From Gracilaria gracilis (taxonomy: Eukaryota; Rhodophyta; Florideophyceae; Gracilariales; Gracilariaceae): a DNA stretch of 64,000 nt. The first letter of the stretch is position 1. Each line of letters opens with the position of its first letter. The notes under the pieces were generated by a model. The model had not been told where the DNA came from. It saw only the letters and a program-made list of their open reading frames with translations, and made no database searches. Location: assembly GCA_030374805.1 (NCBI GenBank), contig JARGSG010000005.1, positions 620,001-684,000 of the forward strand, read 5' to 3'. Both the position numbers and the translations under genes were made by a program. Of this stretch, positions 32,392 through 44,726 are shown piece by piece.

Positions 32392-34134
32392 TTTAGCCTC
32401 TATTCCACTGATTCCAAAACCCAGATGAATAACTTCCTACAGAGCATCTGTTCGCTTCTCACGCAATTTCAACCTACTCTGTACTCCAATTATTCCAAAT
32501 AAATGTCAACCTTTGGCCATGTTAAAGATGCTCCCAAAAATGTATATCTCGAGATTATAGAATTCGCATACAAGGTGGGGTAAGTTAAACAACCTTTGGG
32601 TTCGGAGATGTCGAACTTGTTGGCCCTTGTACGCCAAAAACTTGGTTGGCAGAAACACTTTCACCTTGTCTACGTTGTGACAACAGTGTTGGGAGATTCT
32701 GTGGATGTAGGGCGACACCGGGCGGGTAGTCTAATTCTGCGAGCGATCACCGCCCGAATCACTGCATTTAGCCTTTGGCAGACGCGAAAACAACAAAGCG
32801 AAGCAAGTAGAAAACACAGAAGATTGAGATACGGAGGGAGTTTGCTGATAAGGCTGAAAATAAGGTCGACATAAAATGCACATCCTGAAAACACAAAACA
32901 GCTTGAACAAGTTGCTTTGAAGGTGTCGAAAACCGTCAATATCTCTATTGTTAATTTCAGTTCCGTTGGAGCCCAATCTTGAAAGGCAAGTACACGAACA
33001 CATCATTTCAACACGAATGTTTTCGTACAGCAATTGGGTCTAATCTTGACATATATATAATTGTAGGGGGATCTTTAACAATGCGGGCGCGCGTCGTCAT
33101 TTTGTCAGATTGAAGTTACGTAACTTTACGGTACGGTACGGCCCAGAGAAATGGAATGTAGCCTTGCCGTATCGATATCTTCACTGCTTCGAACGGAGGT
33201 TATCGCTGTCTTCACTCGTTCTGTGTGATAGTGAACGATGTGGTGTCTTCGGCACATTTATGTACTCCGCCGACGAGAAAAGCATTTCCGAGCGGATAAA
33301 GTTTATACTTGAGTAGCATTGAACGAAATTAGCTCTTGTTGGCCGCTTCTCGTGGTTCTGTGAGCTAACTGTATTCTGTGTACGGTTATTAAAGGGCTGA
33401 ACATTTACACAGCTCAATCGGCTGTATAACGAGTGAAGTTGGGAAAATGGATAGTTCTACAATTGTATGCCTGCCTTGTTTGGAGGAAGTGTGCAGCAAC
33501 ATGGCCTCTTCCCTTTAATAAAGAGTAGATGGCGCACTGTCCTGGGAAGCTCTGAATCAAGTCTACAGTGGGTAACACGATATAGTGCTACCCCCGTCCA
33601 AAATCTAAATGACGGCACTATTGTGGATTGTGTAGAGATGAAGGAGGAGGGAGGCACAGAGAGCTTCAACCAGACGCCTGCCGGGACATCTGTAGTTTAC
33701 TCATCCGTCCGTGGGGCTTTTAAAGAGACCCGCGGACGGTTCTACTAGTTGTTTGTGGCTGTAAGTCGCGTTCTATAAAGTTAGCCGCACTATAGTTATA
33801 GTTATAGTTAAAACTACTTCAACCTCAGCTTGAAGCGGGGCGCAACTGTCTCTGCTGTATGCTTAACTTTCGCCCTCCAGCAAGACCGATTGCGCTTTAT
33901 TCGGTTAACAGTTCCAGTAGCGAATGCGATCGCGCGTACCGCAACATTAATTCAGTATCGCAGTGATAAACAAATCAAGAAGCGATTCTCAAAGAATGAG
34001 GTCTATGGAGGTAATGAAGCGGTATTATCGTATAAAAAAAGGTTTTCGGGGGCGCCGATGGGGTTAAAGGCACCTTTTCTCCTGATACCTTCTCACATCG
34101 GGCCCAAATCATGCCAAGCGGATTTGGGTAGCAG
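32392..34134. other. Divergent intergenic region between the membrane-protein paralogs
   Basis: Short frames at 32596-32874 and 33467-33748 lack known motifs. A small TATAGT array lies at 33794-33811. The stretch serves as the 5' flank of both genes. Confidence 0.45.
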
Positions 34135-34142
34135 TATATAGA
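34135..34142 (+). promoter_or_regulatory. TATA box (TATATAGA) of membrane paralog 2
   Basis: It lies about 120 bp upstream of the ATG at 34260. Confidence 0.5.
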
Positions 34143-34259
34143 GGTTCGCACTAACCAATCGAGCACAATTATCGTGGCTCCACTATATCTCATACAACAA
34201 TCGAACTACGTTCAAGCTTTTACTCTTCTCGAAGTCCTTGCGCATTTCTCATCTGGATC

Positions 34260-35495
34260 ATGGACATTTCGGAAGTGAACATCACTCAGTTCCTTGACAT
34301 GAAGAACCAACCGTTCCGCCGTGTAGCACTGGACTACTCACATTTGTTGTATGCAGAAGTGTTGGACGCACTTGCCGCAACGATAACCATAACCACCTTG
34401 ACTGCGTTGCTGATGCATCTCACCACCCGCCTTTACGGAATGTCAACTCACTCGCTTTCGATAAAGTCGCTGTACGGAGGCGCATTTCTATCTGACATCA
34501 AAAATGTTCTCTCCATATTTCCACGAAAGAGGAATGTGAAGAACAAACTGCAATGGACTCCGAGAGTCATCGCACTCTTTCTACTTTTGATATTACTGCT
34601 TGCTGAAATCTTGCTTCTTCTTTCACAGTCTGGCACCGTGGAAAAGTACAATTTGGAAGATCTCCACATTAGAAGACCGCATCTGAACCCATATGTTGGA
34701 AAACCGTTTCTGTCCACTCTCTCCCGCAATTGCACATCAATGATACAATCACAGTATCCTATTTGGTACTCACCACTGGATTTATGCATTGTTCACCCCT
34801 ATACAGAGCGGTTTGTTCCCAGACTACAAGAGTTGCACAACGCAATGTCCTTTACCGTGAACGTGCGGTATAACACGGGTGAACTGTGGTTTATTGTAAT
34901 CACTGCAGACTATGCCTATTCAATGGACATTTTAATTCTGCTACACTCTTTATCAAGTGCAACTCGAAGGAATATGACCGATTTGATCAATGATCCAGAG
35001 GAACTTGTGACCTTTCTGACCGATGGTGCAGCGCAATTGCTGGGGTGCCCCGACGCTTCAAATGTGCGGGAGTCGGATTCCGGATCCCCAGAATCAATAA
35101 GATGGACCAGGTTTGTCTTCAATTGTCGTGAAGTCGATGAAGAGTCGCTGTTAATCGGTGAAAGGCTATTGCTGAGTACCTTATCGCTATCCGAAGAGTT
35201 CATTTCCGCGAATGATTTCTTTTCTTTGGAGCTCACAAACGGGTCACTAGAGCCCATTCCACTCACGCGATCTAGTGTAGATGACTATGTCGTGCGAGAA
35301 GTAACACGAGTTCGTGGATTTATTTTGTGGATTGTGGCGATTGCGCTGTTGATAATCAACTTTATGTTAAGTTGCATTGCGCCGGACCTGGAACTGGCAA
35401 AATCAGTGGCCGTTGCGAGGTATGTGAACTGGGGCAGTATGCTGCATTCTGGTTTCCGACATGCAAGTCTCCCTTCGAAGACGGCTGATGAATAA
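34260..35495 (+). CDS. Three-helix membrane protein with four-cysteine ectodomain, paralog 2
   Basis: The frame is 411 residues from the ATG at 34260. Hydrophobic helices are at about residues 34-57, 101-122 and 360-380 (GFILWIVAIALLIINFML). The ectodomain of about 235 residues has cysteines in SRNCTSM, LDLCIVH, LLGCPDA and FNCREV, and sequons NCT, NMT and NGS. The block V-x-R-V-R-G-F...L-W-I-V before helix 3 is shared with the gene at 30926. The last 446 bp plus 446 bp of 3' flank recur as a truncated copy at 61351-62262. No enzymatic motif is seen. A surface receptor or adhesion role is speculative. Confidence 0.75.
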   Translation: MDISEVNITQFLDMKNQPFRRVALDYSHLLYAEVLDALAATITITTLTALLMHLTTRLYGMSTHSLSIKSLYGGAFLSDIKNVLSIFPRKRNVKNKLQWTPRVIALFLLLILLLAEILLLLSQSGTVEKYNLEDLHIRRPHLNPYVGKPFLSTLSRNCTSMIQSQYPIWYSPLDLCIVHPYTERFVPRLQELHNAMSFTVNVRYNTGELWFIVITADYAYSMDILILLHSLSSATRRNMTDLINDPEELVTFLTDGAAQLLGCPDASNVRESDSGSPESIRWTRFVFNCREVDEESLLIGERLLLSTLSLSEEFISANDFFSLELTNGSLEPIPLTRSSVDDYVVREVTRVRGFILWIVAIALLIINFMLSCIAPDLELAKSVAVARYVNWGSMLHSGFRHASLPSKTADE

Positions 35496-35941
35496 TAATC
35501 GCCCAAAGCCAACAAAACTATCGATACAGATGTGTGTGAAGGAAGTAGGCCGGGTTTTGCTCCTTTATTGTTCATGTTTTCCTTGCTAAGATCTTTATTG
35601 TGTTGGAGTGGGGGATGGTCATGCAGTGACCATCGCAAACACTGATTGGAAGGCAGAAATTTCCGCTCGCAAGTAATCCAGAAGATCGTCCTGTACGCGG
35701 GTTGGGTGGGTGGGTTTGGAAACGGGGAAAGGGCAAGCGCGGTGGTCTTTGCTGACGATCTATGAAGATTGTGCCCCTGAGTTGGATCGGCGCTTTCCGA
35801 CGGCGCAAGCGCTCAAAACGATCCAAGTGATCCGCAGGAAAACCATCAAATAAATCAATTTCTTCGTTTCGTTGAAAACCAAATTCTTCCGGCCTGGCAT
35901 GAGGAAATGCGCTAAATCATCCAGGGAGTTGGGGCAAGTAC
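35050..35941 (+). repeat. Segmental duplication, parent copy
   Basis: It matches 61351-62262 in direct orientation with few mismatches, covering the 3' part of membrane paralog 2 and its downstream flank. Both copies end at the shared word GGGGCAAGTAC. Confidence 0.9.
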
Positions 35942-36291
35942 CAAAAATCGTCATTTTAAAGGGGAAATGAGATGTTCATTTATTTGTAGCTGCCAGTAGC
36001 ACTACGTTAGCTGATGTGCATATCAGCGTTTAGAAAAGCAAGCTTCTCGTAAAAAAAATTGCAAACCTCCAATAGTGTGCTTTACCCCTGGAACAGAACA
36101 GTTAGATTATCGTGTCTAAACCTTACGAAAGTCAAACAGTCTCCAATTGATCAAAGAGAAAAAATTTTATTACCTGCGGAAAAGGATTCAATTATTGACA
36201 AATGTACAAATTCCACGTTTTATAGTATTAACCCTTTTGAACCGGAAAAGTTATGTCTACAATCGTAGACTAAACAGCACAATATTATTAG
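35942..36291. other. AT-rich flank of the decayed frame
   Basis: A frame open from 36059 to 36268 in a different phase may be the 5' part of the decayed gene that follows. Nothing else is seen. Confidence 0.4.
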
Positions 36292-37797
36292 AAGGCAAGA
36301 AAATTAATTCGTTCTCACCCTGCCAAGTGTTCATTAGAGAGTTTACCCCTGAGCAATTTTCGTGGAAAGTTTCGTATCCACGGGTTACACGCTCCATACG
36401 AGATCTCCCATACGAAATATCTCAAGCGCACCTTACGAAACGATAATTGTCGTATACAAGTTAATTTTAATCCGGACAAAAATAACCGGTGCATAGAGTA
36501 TTTGGACAATACTTATCCCGACCATGATAAAACTTTTCAAAAAGTTAACTTGCGAAGAAATATAATCCAATTTTTTCCATTAAGGCCCAGAATTCATTCT
36601 GTTAACCTTTATATCGATAAAAATATGATTTTGTAACATGCAAAAACTAGACTTGGTATCGTAGATATTAACACCCAAAACATTAGGGTACCCATGTATC
36701 GCTTTTACCATTTAAAACTAAATATTTGCTTAACTGGCCATATACGTATCAAACTTTATATTTAAAACATCCCTCGGCTTCAACTGGAAATATACAAAAC
36801 TAGAAACGATTACTCATTCCAGTATTTACTTTCAAAATTATTTGCGAGCCAAGGTAATTCACAGGCGCCACATATTGAATAGAATTACATTTACATACAA
36901 AAATATTACAGGAATCATGATCCCGAATTCTGGAACTTACAAAAGCAAGTCATCAGAGGGTCGAGGTCAACTTCGTTTTTCCTTCAGAAATTAGAATATC
37001 TTACAGGAATCATATTTAATTGGGAAAGTACAAATCAAAAACCGTTGAATACAAAAGAGCAGTTGATGAAATCAAATACAACTACTATAAAAAAACATGT
37101 TACTATTATTGTGTTGCCTAAAAACCTTCATATATGCTCGAATAAAAGGAAGCGACGCTAGAGTACTCACTGTCCCAGGGGTTTTATCCTTACATATATG
37201 CCTCCATGTTCTATTCTTACCAAAATACCAAGACAGAATCTCCCAATTCAGACGTATAAAGATATTATTGCATCGTTTTGAACAAGAAACTCTGATACAT
37301 TTTCTCAAAATTGTAACAGCCATCATAATGCATATGGCCTGAAGTTTTAGAAAACTACATCTTTTCCCCGCATATGGTCCGGCGCCAGTAAATTAGACGT
37401 CTCCAATTGCCGAAAAGCAAATCAAATCAAGACTAGAAATCTCGTTTCGGAATCACTATTTGTCTTTTTGGATCTTGAGAAGAGCTTGTTCAAACTACGC
37501 CATTTATTCATTTCCGCGTTTTATTATACTTTTCATTCTAATCAACCTTTGCGAATAACTGGTTCTGTGTACTAAACTGGAAATAAGCTAATTCGCACAC
37601 TAGAATTGCATGTTACTTTCTTTAATGGCTTTTTCCGTTCAAGTGCTTTGCAATCGGTAGTATTCTGTGGCACAGTGAGAAATGGAAATGTTTTAATTTT
37701 ATCCGCTACTTCTGAGCAAAACTTATTGTTTTCCAAGCAAAGCATCAATGCCAATTTGATTCGCGGTTGCTCTCTTTTTTGTCAAAGGAAAGCTTAA
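36292..37797 (+). pseudogene. Remains of an AT-rich reading frame of about 500 codons, unidentified
   Basis: In the frame of 36292 the sequence runs 502 codons to a TGA-free end at 37797 with only seven internal stops (36634, 36763, 36880, 37159, 37279, 37348, 37573). This base composition would give several times more stops by chance. Individual open stretches of 92, 74 and 73 codons are long for such AT-rich DNA, while the other five frames are normally interrupted. The conceptual protein is rich in Lys, Asn, Ile and Tyr, with blocks such as NRCIEYLDNTYPDHDK and DPEFWNLQKQVIRGS. I recognise no family. The AT bias differs from all other coding sequence here, which suggests foreign, organellar or plasmid-like origin. 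Chance remains possible. Confidence 0.4.
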
Positions 37798-38280
37798 AAA
37801 TATGATATAATCGACTTTCTGTAACTTATTGCTTATTGTGCCAGAGTCTTATGAAAATGTATAACTCTATAAAACGGTTCCTATCTTATTTTGTTATGCA
37901 CCTTAATGTAATCCACGCCAAGACTATATTGTTATTTTTATGTTGGAATCATGATGTGTTTTTTTATTTTATCTTTTGTTTTCTGCTAAAGAATGGCGAG
38001 TTTGAAGTTGAAATAAGATGGTGTTGTAGAATTTGTTCTTTGGGTTTTGCAAAAAGTATTTGTTATTGTGCCCTTTTTCTAACTTTAAGGTAAACAAAAT
38101 GCTGTTTTATACTTTTGAAATACGTTTGTTTGTTGTATATACGTTTTGTCTAGATTCTATAATTTTGAGTTTGCATGTAATAATCAGTCATCAGTTTGAA
38201 CCGTTATGCAGATAACGTTTTTGGTAAAATTTTGGTTGAGTATTTGGGCAGAAATACCATAGATCTAACGCTTTGAAAGA
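37798..38280. other. T-rich intergenic region
   Basis: T-rich on the plus strand, with frames at 37836-38093 and 38033-38215 that are probably compositional. It may be the 3' flank of the decayed frame. Confidence 0.4.
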
Positions 38281-38729
38281 TGTTTATGTTAAGTTTCGAC
38301 TCCTTCCAGGAGAGAGGCTCCGTTGCCTACGGGTAGTGTATCCTCCCTGCGTCACCTAACAGGACCCATTCGTGGGAGTGTTTTCCGCTTTTGTCGCGTT
38401 CGATCCTGTACAGGGATAACTCCGGTGTTTACCGTAGCCCTTTTGCCCTTTCCTTCTTTCCTTCTTTCCATCCCTCACTCTCGCGGATTCCTCTTCTCTT
38501 TTCCCCACTTCCGTGGACTCGTGCCTCTCTCGAGGACCCGTTCACCCACGCACGTGTTGCCCACACCGATCCTCGCTCAACCCTCTACGCCCGTCGTGAC
38601 GGCTTGGCCTCGGCTTACACCCGACTTCGTCGTGCCTTGCCAGAGAGGCTCTGCCTGCTGACTACCCTCTTACAGAGGAAGATCTCGGACGTCTTCGTGG
38701 TGTCCTTCCGCCTCTGACGTTGCACTACA
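38281..38729 (+). repeat. 5' LTR of the composite/Gypsy 1 element (start uncertain)
   Basis: The 3' border is set by ACTACA followed 3 bp later by the primer-binding site. The 5' border is guessed from a TGTTTATG at 38281. There is no second copy in the window to confirm it. Confidence 0.5.
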
Positions 38730-38732
38730 AAG

Positions 38733-38750
38733 TGGTCTCCCGACCTAGAA
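38733..38750 (+). promoter_or_regulatory. Primer-binding site, Gypsy 1
   Basis: TGGTCTCCCGACCTAGAA is identical to 49505-49522 in the second Gypsy element. It starts with TGG, the complement of a tRNA CCA end, and sits just after an LTR-like CA terminus. Confidence 0.75.
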
Positions 38751-38850
38751 TCGGATATTTGGTTTAACACGTACTCGTGTGTGTTTTCCCTCTTTGAGGT
38801 TTCGTTTCTACTTCTGGAAGTTTTTCCGTTGTACCGTTGGTTGAGAAATC

Positions 38851-41019
38851 ATGTCTCCAAAACCGTCTGAGACGGAAGCTGCGCTTACTCGCAGTCGTTC
38901 CCACAGTGGTGGTGTCGCTGGGGATGATCGGTTCGTCTCACGCATCCCCAGGCGTGCTGGCTCCACCCTTGGTGTGAATAATCCATCCAAGACGTCGGGC
39001 CAACAACCGGCGCACAGGACACTTCCCTTTGCCCCGTTGCTTCCCCCTACTGATGGTGCCGGTCAGGCCCCGGCCGTTGCTGCCGCAGCTTCGTCTGCTA
39101 CGGCTACACCCGCGGCCGAGGTGGTTCAGCCCCATCGGGAGAAGGACAACACACTCCAGGGTACAGCTCTGGACGAGCAGTTGCGTCAGCTGCGCACTGC
39201 TCACAACTCGCTCGTAGGGGTGGTCAACATTCTACGCCAACAGGCGGAAGACTCCCCTGCAACGGGTATTTCTGAGGATCTCCGTACGTTACGATCCGAC
39301 GTCAACAAAATGTTGGAGTGCTTTGGCCAACCCGCCGCCTTCGTAGAAGGAATTCAGGACCGGTTTGATCGTGTAAAAGACCGCCTGGAGGTGTTGGAGC
39401 AAACCATTACTATGGATGCTGCCACTCTGGCGGAGCCGGTCGCTGTATCGCACAGGGCCAAGAACTCGGTACGCGAAAAGAACCGCCGCAGGCGGAAGGG
39501 CCAACAGGACGATTAGGGTTCAGACTCGTCGACTTCATCGAATGCGGACCCGAACAATTCGGACAATGCTGACTCGTCAGATTCGTCGTCTGACGAAGAC
39601 CGTGCTATACGGGCGTCATGCTCTAAGCGGTCTGCAGTCACGCAAGGTGCGGTTCGTGCTCGTACAAAAGGACGGAAGCACGCGGGCTTGAAAGTTTTGA
39701 AGCCCACCAACCCTCTCTACGAGAAGCTGTTGTCATACCGGTATTACTGTTTGGAAGACTCCTCTTTGGATCCAACACCTCGTGGTACGGGCGAGGTGAA
39801 GGACTGCATCAAACGGATGCAGCTCTCGCTTCGTAACCAGTTGTTCACTGGAGAAGACCCAATCTTGGTGCTAGATTTTCTCGCCCGCTTCGTCGCGGAA
39901 GTCGATATACTCGGGATGAATGAGGGACAGGCCTACATTGCCTTACCGTATTTCTTACGTGATGTGGCCGAGGACCAGTATCACTCTGTAAGAGGTTCTT
40001 CGCGGGCCTCCGAAGGAGAGGTTACTTGCTGGCCCGAAGCGGTGCCATACCTGCTATGGTCATACGCCACGAATGATGCCATTCAGTCCTCGATCCTCGC
40101 TTTGAGGGATACTCGTCAGCGCCACGACGAGATTGAAACCGATTATTCGGTACGCCTTAACAAGGCTTTCCATCGCTGTGGTAATTTCTACCCCGCTGGG
40201 GAACGTTGTACGATGTTCATCGATGGGCTGAGTGCAGCCATCAAGTACCTCGTTGCCCGCCGTCGGGAGGACAAGCCGAGGATTACTTACCTCGAGTTGG
40301 TCCAAGCCGCGCGCGCGGAGGGTGATGCAGTACGTGCTCGTGTTCCTCATTCGAGGTTGAAGTCCGCAAAAGCGTTGGTGATGGAGGGACACTCCCCATC
40401 GCTCTCGCTGGTTGCGGTTGAACACCCTCAACAGGGATAAGACAACGTGCAGTTGGCTCACGGCGAAGTCATTTCCGTGCCGACTACGGAACTCCCGTCC
40501 ACGACGGATACATCGTTCGATACAGCACTGGTCGACCCAGCGCTGTATGCAGACAACCGTTGTATAATGGCGCCTTCTATCCCATATTCGAATGGAGGTA
40601 CCCGTTTTCAACGGCTTGGATGGAGAGACCCCCGCCCTGCGGTTCGTTTTGCCGAAGTTCGGAAAGGTAACCTGTAAGCAGGAGTATTGCGTTTGACATG
40701 CCACCTGTGCTATACGCACGGTCACACATCACCGCAGTGTCTCCTTTCTCTGAGGGAAATGGGCAAGGTAGTGTCGAACTACGAAACCCTCGCTCCAGAG
40801 AAGAAGCGTACAGTGCCCATCACATCGTATTTGCGCGCGAAGCTGGACCTGTCACATGCCCTTCCGCTTGCGCGGTTTGTTCCGATGCAGTCGGGTGTCC
40901 CCGCTCAGCAGTCGTACGTTCCAAACACCACTCACGTGGAAAACCCTCAACGAGGATCCCAAGCCCTCGTCGTTGAGGAGCCTGAGAAGCCGCCGCAGGC
41001 GGAAGCCCAGGAAAACTAA
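38851..41019 (+). pseudogene. Gypsy 1 gag, interrupted by in-frame stops
   Basis: The ATG at 38851 opens a single frame that holds to 41019, broken only by TAG 39514, TAA 40438 and TAA 40675. The N-terminal part has Ala/Pro-rich sequence and a coiled-coil-like stretch. A Ser/Asp-rich linker follows (SSDSSSDED). The gag core at about 39690-40360 resembles retrotransposon gag (D-P-I-L-V-L-D-F-L, Y-I-A-L-P-Y-F-L, YSVRLNKAF). A zinc knuckle C-x2-C-x4-H-x4-C lies at about 40699-40740. Pol begins in another frame near 41037, as expected for a gag-pol frameshift. Confidence 0.85.
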
Positions 41020-41036
41020 ACAAGGGAGTCTCCCCT

Positions 41037-43607
41037 TTGGAAGAGGCGTCTTCTGAGTTGAGGCTCGTGACGCCCGAGGCGTCGTTCCCTCGCTCCCCGT
41101 TGAAGATCCTCACTAGGAAGGACACCGCAGACGCGGATTTGGAACACTTGGGTGTTCTGCGTCGACCGTGGATGCGGGTAAGAAACAACCGGATTTCGTA
41201 TAGATTCTTGGTCATGGCCAAGCGTAACTATAAAGTTTACGCCGAGCTTGGCCTTAACCCCAAGTTTCTGGTAAGAACTCTAAGTGTCCTGGATACAGGT
41301 GCGGGCCCGAACTTTGTCGTGGAATCTCTTTTGCTTCTGCAGATGCGGTCTCGAATCCGCGCTGATGCGGTTATGGATGTCGCAGATGCGAACAACAACC
41401 CGTTGAAAACGGTAGGCACCGTCGACTTGGTCGTACGGTTGGGCACCATGATGGTGAAGCTTGACTTTATAGTCTGCCGGTCATTGGCCGCTCCAGTGAT
41501 ACTGGGATGTGATTACTGCGACAGATTTGTCGAGGCAATCAGGTCCCGCCTCAGGCGTGTCGAACTGGGCAACGGATCGTCTGTTCCAATTGTTCGGCGT
41601 CCGCTAAAGCGGGCTTTGCTGAAGCAAGTTCCACTCCCTGCCGCGCAGAAATCACCTCCGGCGCGCCGGGAATCTACGAAGCTACGCGTCCCTGTGTCTG
41701 TCTCTATCCCGCCTTAGTCACAGGTAATGGTGCAGGTCAACTCCCGTCAACACTGTCTTCTGGTTGTGCAACCCATTTCCTCGTTGTACGAGCGTTGTCA
41801 ATTAGCCGTCGCGAACGGTGTTGTGCAGGTCACACCAGATATCCCGTTTCGGGTACTCGTTGCCAACCTTGGCAGCAAACCCCAGTATCTGGCAAAGAAC
41901 CAAGTAATTGGATCAGTTACCACACACCCGCTCGCGATGCTCCCGACGCGGATGACGGCTGCCGATGTTCTCGGTTTAGTTTCCTCTGAAGAGGTGGTTA
42001 GTACAGAGAACTCCGACGCCCCGTCTAAGTAGGGAGAGTACATTGCCGTTTTAACGGAGAATACTGCCGTGTCAACGGAGAAGTCACCGAATGGTTCGGA
42101 ATCAAACCCTGTACCGACAGGAGAGCGTGGCCCCACAAGCCACGACCGGCTTGACCCGGTGAAGGCTCTCGAAGAGCTGGACCTCGGTCATGTACCGGAT
42201 TCGCACCGCGATCGACTCCGTAATAAAGTACGGGAATTTACCACTATGTGGGATGGCTCTTTAGGAGAGATAGATGCAACGGAACATTGGATTGAGCTGA
42301 TGCCGAACACGCGTCCCGTTTCGCAACCCCCTTATAGGGCAGGACCGAAGGCTCGGGAAGAGGGGCATTTTCAAGTTGACAAAATGCCCCGCGCCGCGGT
42401 GATTGAACCCGCTCATTCACCCTGGGCATCTCCAGTCATACTGGCATTAGAAGCCGACGGTACGTGGCGATTTTGTGTCGACTACCGTCGGTTAAACGCC
42501 GTAACAGTACGGGATACTCACCCGATTCCTCGGATGGATGAGTGCATTGATTCACTCGGGAACGCTACCGTGTTCACGGCGTTGGATGCCAATTGGGGAT
42601 ATTGGCAAGTCCCTGTAAGGGAAAAGGACCGCGACAAGACAGCCTTTGTCTGTCACTCCGGGTCCTACCGCTTCAAGCGGATGCCATTTGGGTTGACCAA
42701 CGCCCCCGCTACGTTCCAACGAGCGGTCTATATCCTGCTCAACAGGTTCAAGTCGCGGTCGTGTTTGGTATATCTGGATGACATCATCGTCTTCTCAGAT
42801 AACCTCGACGACCACCTCACCCATGTACGGGAAGTTCTAACCGTTTTACGGGATGCTGGGATAACCCTCAAGCTGAGGAAGTGTGAGTTTTTCACAGATA
42901 CTATCAAGTATCTTGGTCACATTATCCGTCCTGGACGGCTGTCGATCGAGGAAGCTCGAGTAAAATCCCTAATGAAGGCAAAGGAACCCCGTACTCAGAC
43001 TGAATTGCGATCCCTCCTAGGGCTGGTCAACGTCTGTCGACGGTTCATCCCGAACTTTTCGGACATCTCGGCGCCCCTCAACGCACTCCTGCGCAAGGGA
43101 CAACCGCCGAAACTGGAACCCTTAACTCCCGCGCAAGCGGAAGCTTTGAACTCCTTAAAGGATGCGGTCACGTCAGCACCGATGCTTTCGTTACCCAAAT
43201 TGAAATTCTCGTACTCCGTGGATACGGACTTGAGCGACTACCAAGTCGGTTGCGCTCTTTTCCAAACCACCCCGGAAGGGAAACGGAAACCCATCGGGTA
43301 CCGGTCGAGCTCGCTGAACGTCCACGAGCAGAACTACTCCGTTTCGGAGAAAGAGTGTCTCGCAGTTGTGTTGGCAGTGACCACTCTTCGCCCCTATCTT
43401 ATGGGTGTTTACTTTACCGTATATACGGATCACTCCTCGCTGAGGTGGTTGATGAATATCTCTGATCCATTTGGCCGCCTGATGCGGTGGAGATTCCGCT
43501 TAGCGGAATATGACTTCACAGTCATATATAAGAAGAGGGTGCAGAACAAGCAGGCCTACGCACTGTCCCGATTACCCACAAGTGGCGAGGCCCTCGCAAC
43601 GAAGGAT
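41037..43607 (+). pseudogene. Gypsy 1 protease, reverse transcriptase and RNase H
   Basis: Protease has the active-site motif LDTGAG (about 41289-41306). RT (about 42350-43000) has F-C-V-D-Y-R-R-L-N, the TALDANWGYWQ block and YLDDIIVF. RNase H of Ty3 type follows, with VDTDLSDYQVG, E-K-E-C-L-A-V and TDHSSLRWL. Stops TAG 41715 and TAG 42030 fall in linkers between protease and RT. The domain ends with SRLP, the usual end of Gypsy RNase H, after which the integrase would be expected. Confidence 0.9.
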
Positions 43608-44726
43608 GACGGATGTTCGCACAAGCCCCTTGAAGACATGAAGGAAATATGCCGCCGGGCGAACGTGTTGACTGCAGTTCTACAACCAGCCCTCGAGGGA
43701 GTCTTGAAGAGGTGCAATACATGTGCGTAAACCGGTCGGCCCTCTTCCTCACAGAAAGTTTCCTTCCACCGACTCCTCGTGCCGTTCAACAACCATGTGC
43801 AAATGGACTTCCTGTTCATCTCTGAAATGTATAACCTTCCTATCCTGCACATGGTTGACCTTTCCTCGGCATATTCCGTTACGGTTTTGCTAGAGTCGAG
43901 GGAATTGGATGCCGCGAAATCTGCTTTCGAGCAACATTGGGTTAATATCCATGGCCCATCTGGGTCAGTATCGGGTGACCCAGAGTTCGACAAGGGCACG
44001 TTCAAGGAGTTTCTCAACGCATATTCAATATTTTTTGAGCCAAGACCAGCTCGCCGGCACAACGAGATTGGTGTTGTGGATTCTAAGAACGCAGTCGTAA
44101 GGCTGATTGCCACCTGACTTCTCCAAGATGCGAACTTCTTCTCAGCGACACGCAGTACGGAGTTTTCCTATACGGAAATTCTTTCCAGGGCCACATTTCT
44201 AAGCAATGTGATGTATGGCGGAAGATTGATGAGTAGCTTTGAATTGGTTCGCGGATACACTCCAAGTTTGATGGGGCTTCCCCAATCCCTCGTCAGTGAA
44301 GAACTCGTCACTGCTTATCATGAACAGGCCGCTCGGCGGGCTATTCAGACGTTGCTCACTACTCGAAGCTCTCATGTGCTACCTCGTTCGCAGCTTCCGA
44401 AGCATACTCCCGTATACTACTTCAAGAGAGGCCCAAAGTTTGAAACTTGGAAGGTTGGGTACGTCCGAGAGGCACAAGGGCACTCGATCCTGCTTTCTTC
44501 CAAAAAACTCCATCAAGGACAGAGCATTCGTGCAGCGTACGAGGACGTCCGTCTTGTCCCGAAGTCCGCACTTCTATTGGAGCTAGACCAAATGAACTCC
44601 AGGTCACCCCTCTCTCTCACGGGATTGTCGGAGCTGATGAAGGAGATGCTATCCAAAAACCACTGGACCCGCCAGCAGATCAACATGATAATACTCCGCG
44701 CAAAAGTACGTTGGATTTTCTGTTGA
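43608..44726 (+). pseudogene. Copia-like integrase fused downstream of Gypsy RNase H
   Basis: The frame runs on from the Gypsy RNase H. An H...C-N-T-C finger-like block (C-S-H-K-P...CNTC) is followed by TAA 43728 and then the catalytic core. The acidic residues lie in VQMDFLFI, SGDPEFDKG and NEIGVVDSKN, where the third acidic position is D rather than the usual E. A TGA at 44115 and a frameshift near 44640 follow. The C-terminal part (Y-T-P-S-L-M-G, V-Y-Y-F-K-R) is typical of the region between integrase and RT in this divergent Copia-like group. Confidence 0.75.

Noticed and set aside
32596-32874. Plus-strand frame of 92 codons between the membrane paralogs
   Set aside because: No motif is seen and a minus-strand frame of similar quality overlaps it. 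The region is the 5' flank of two genes.
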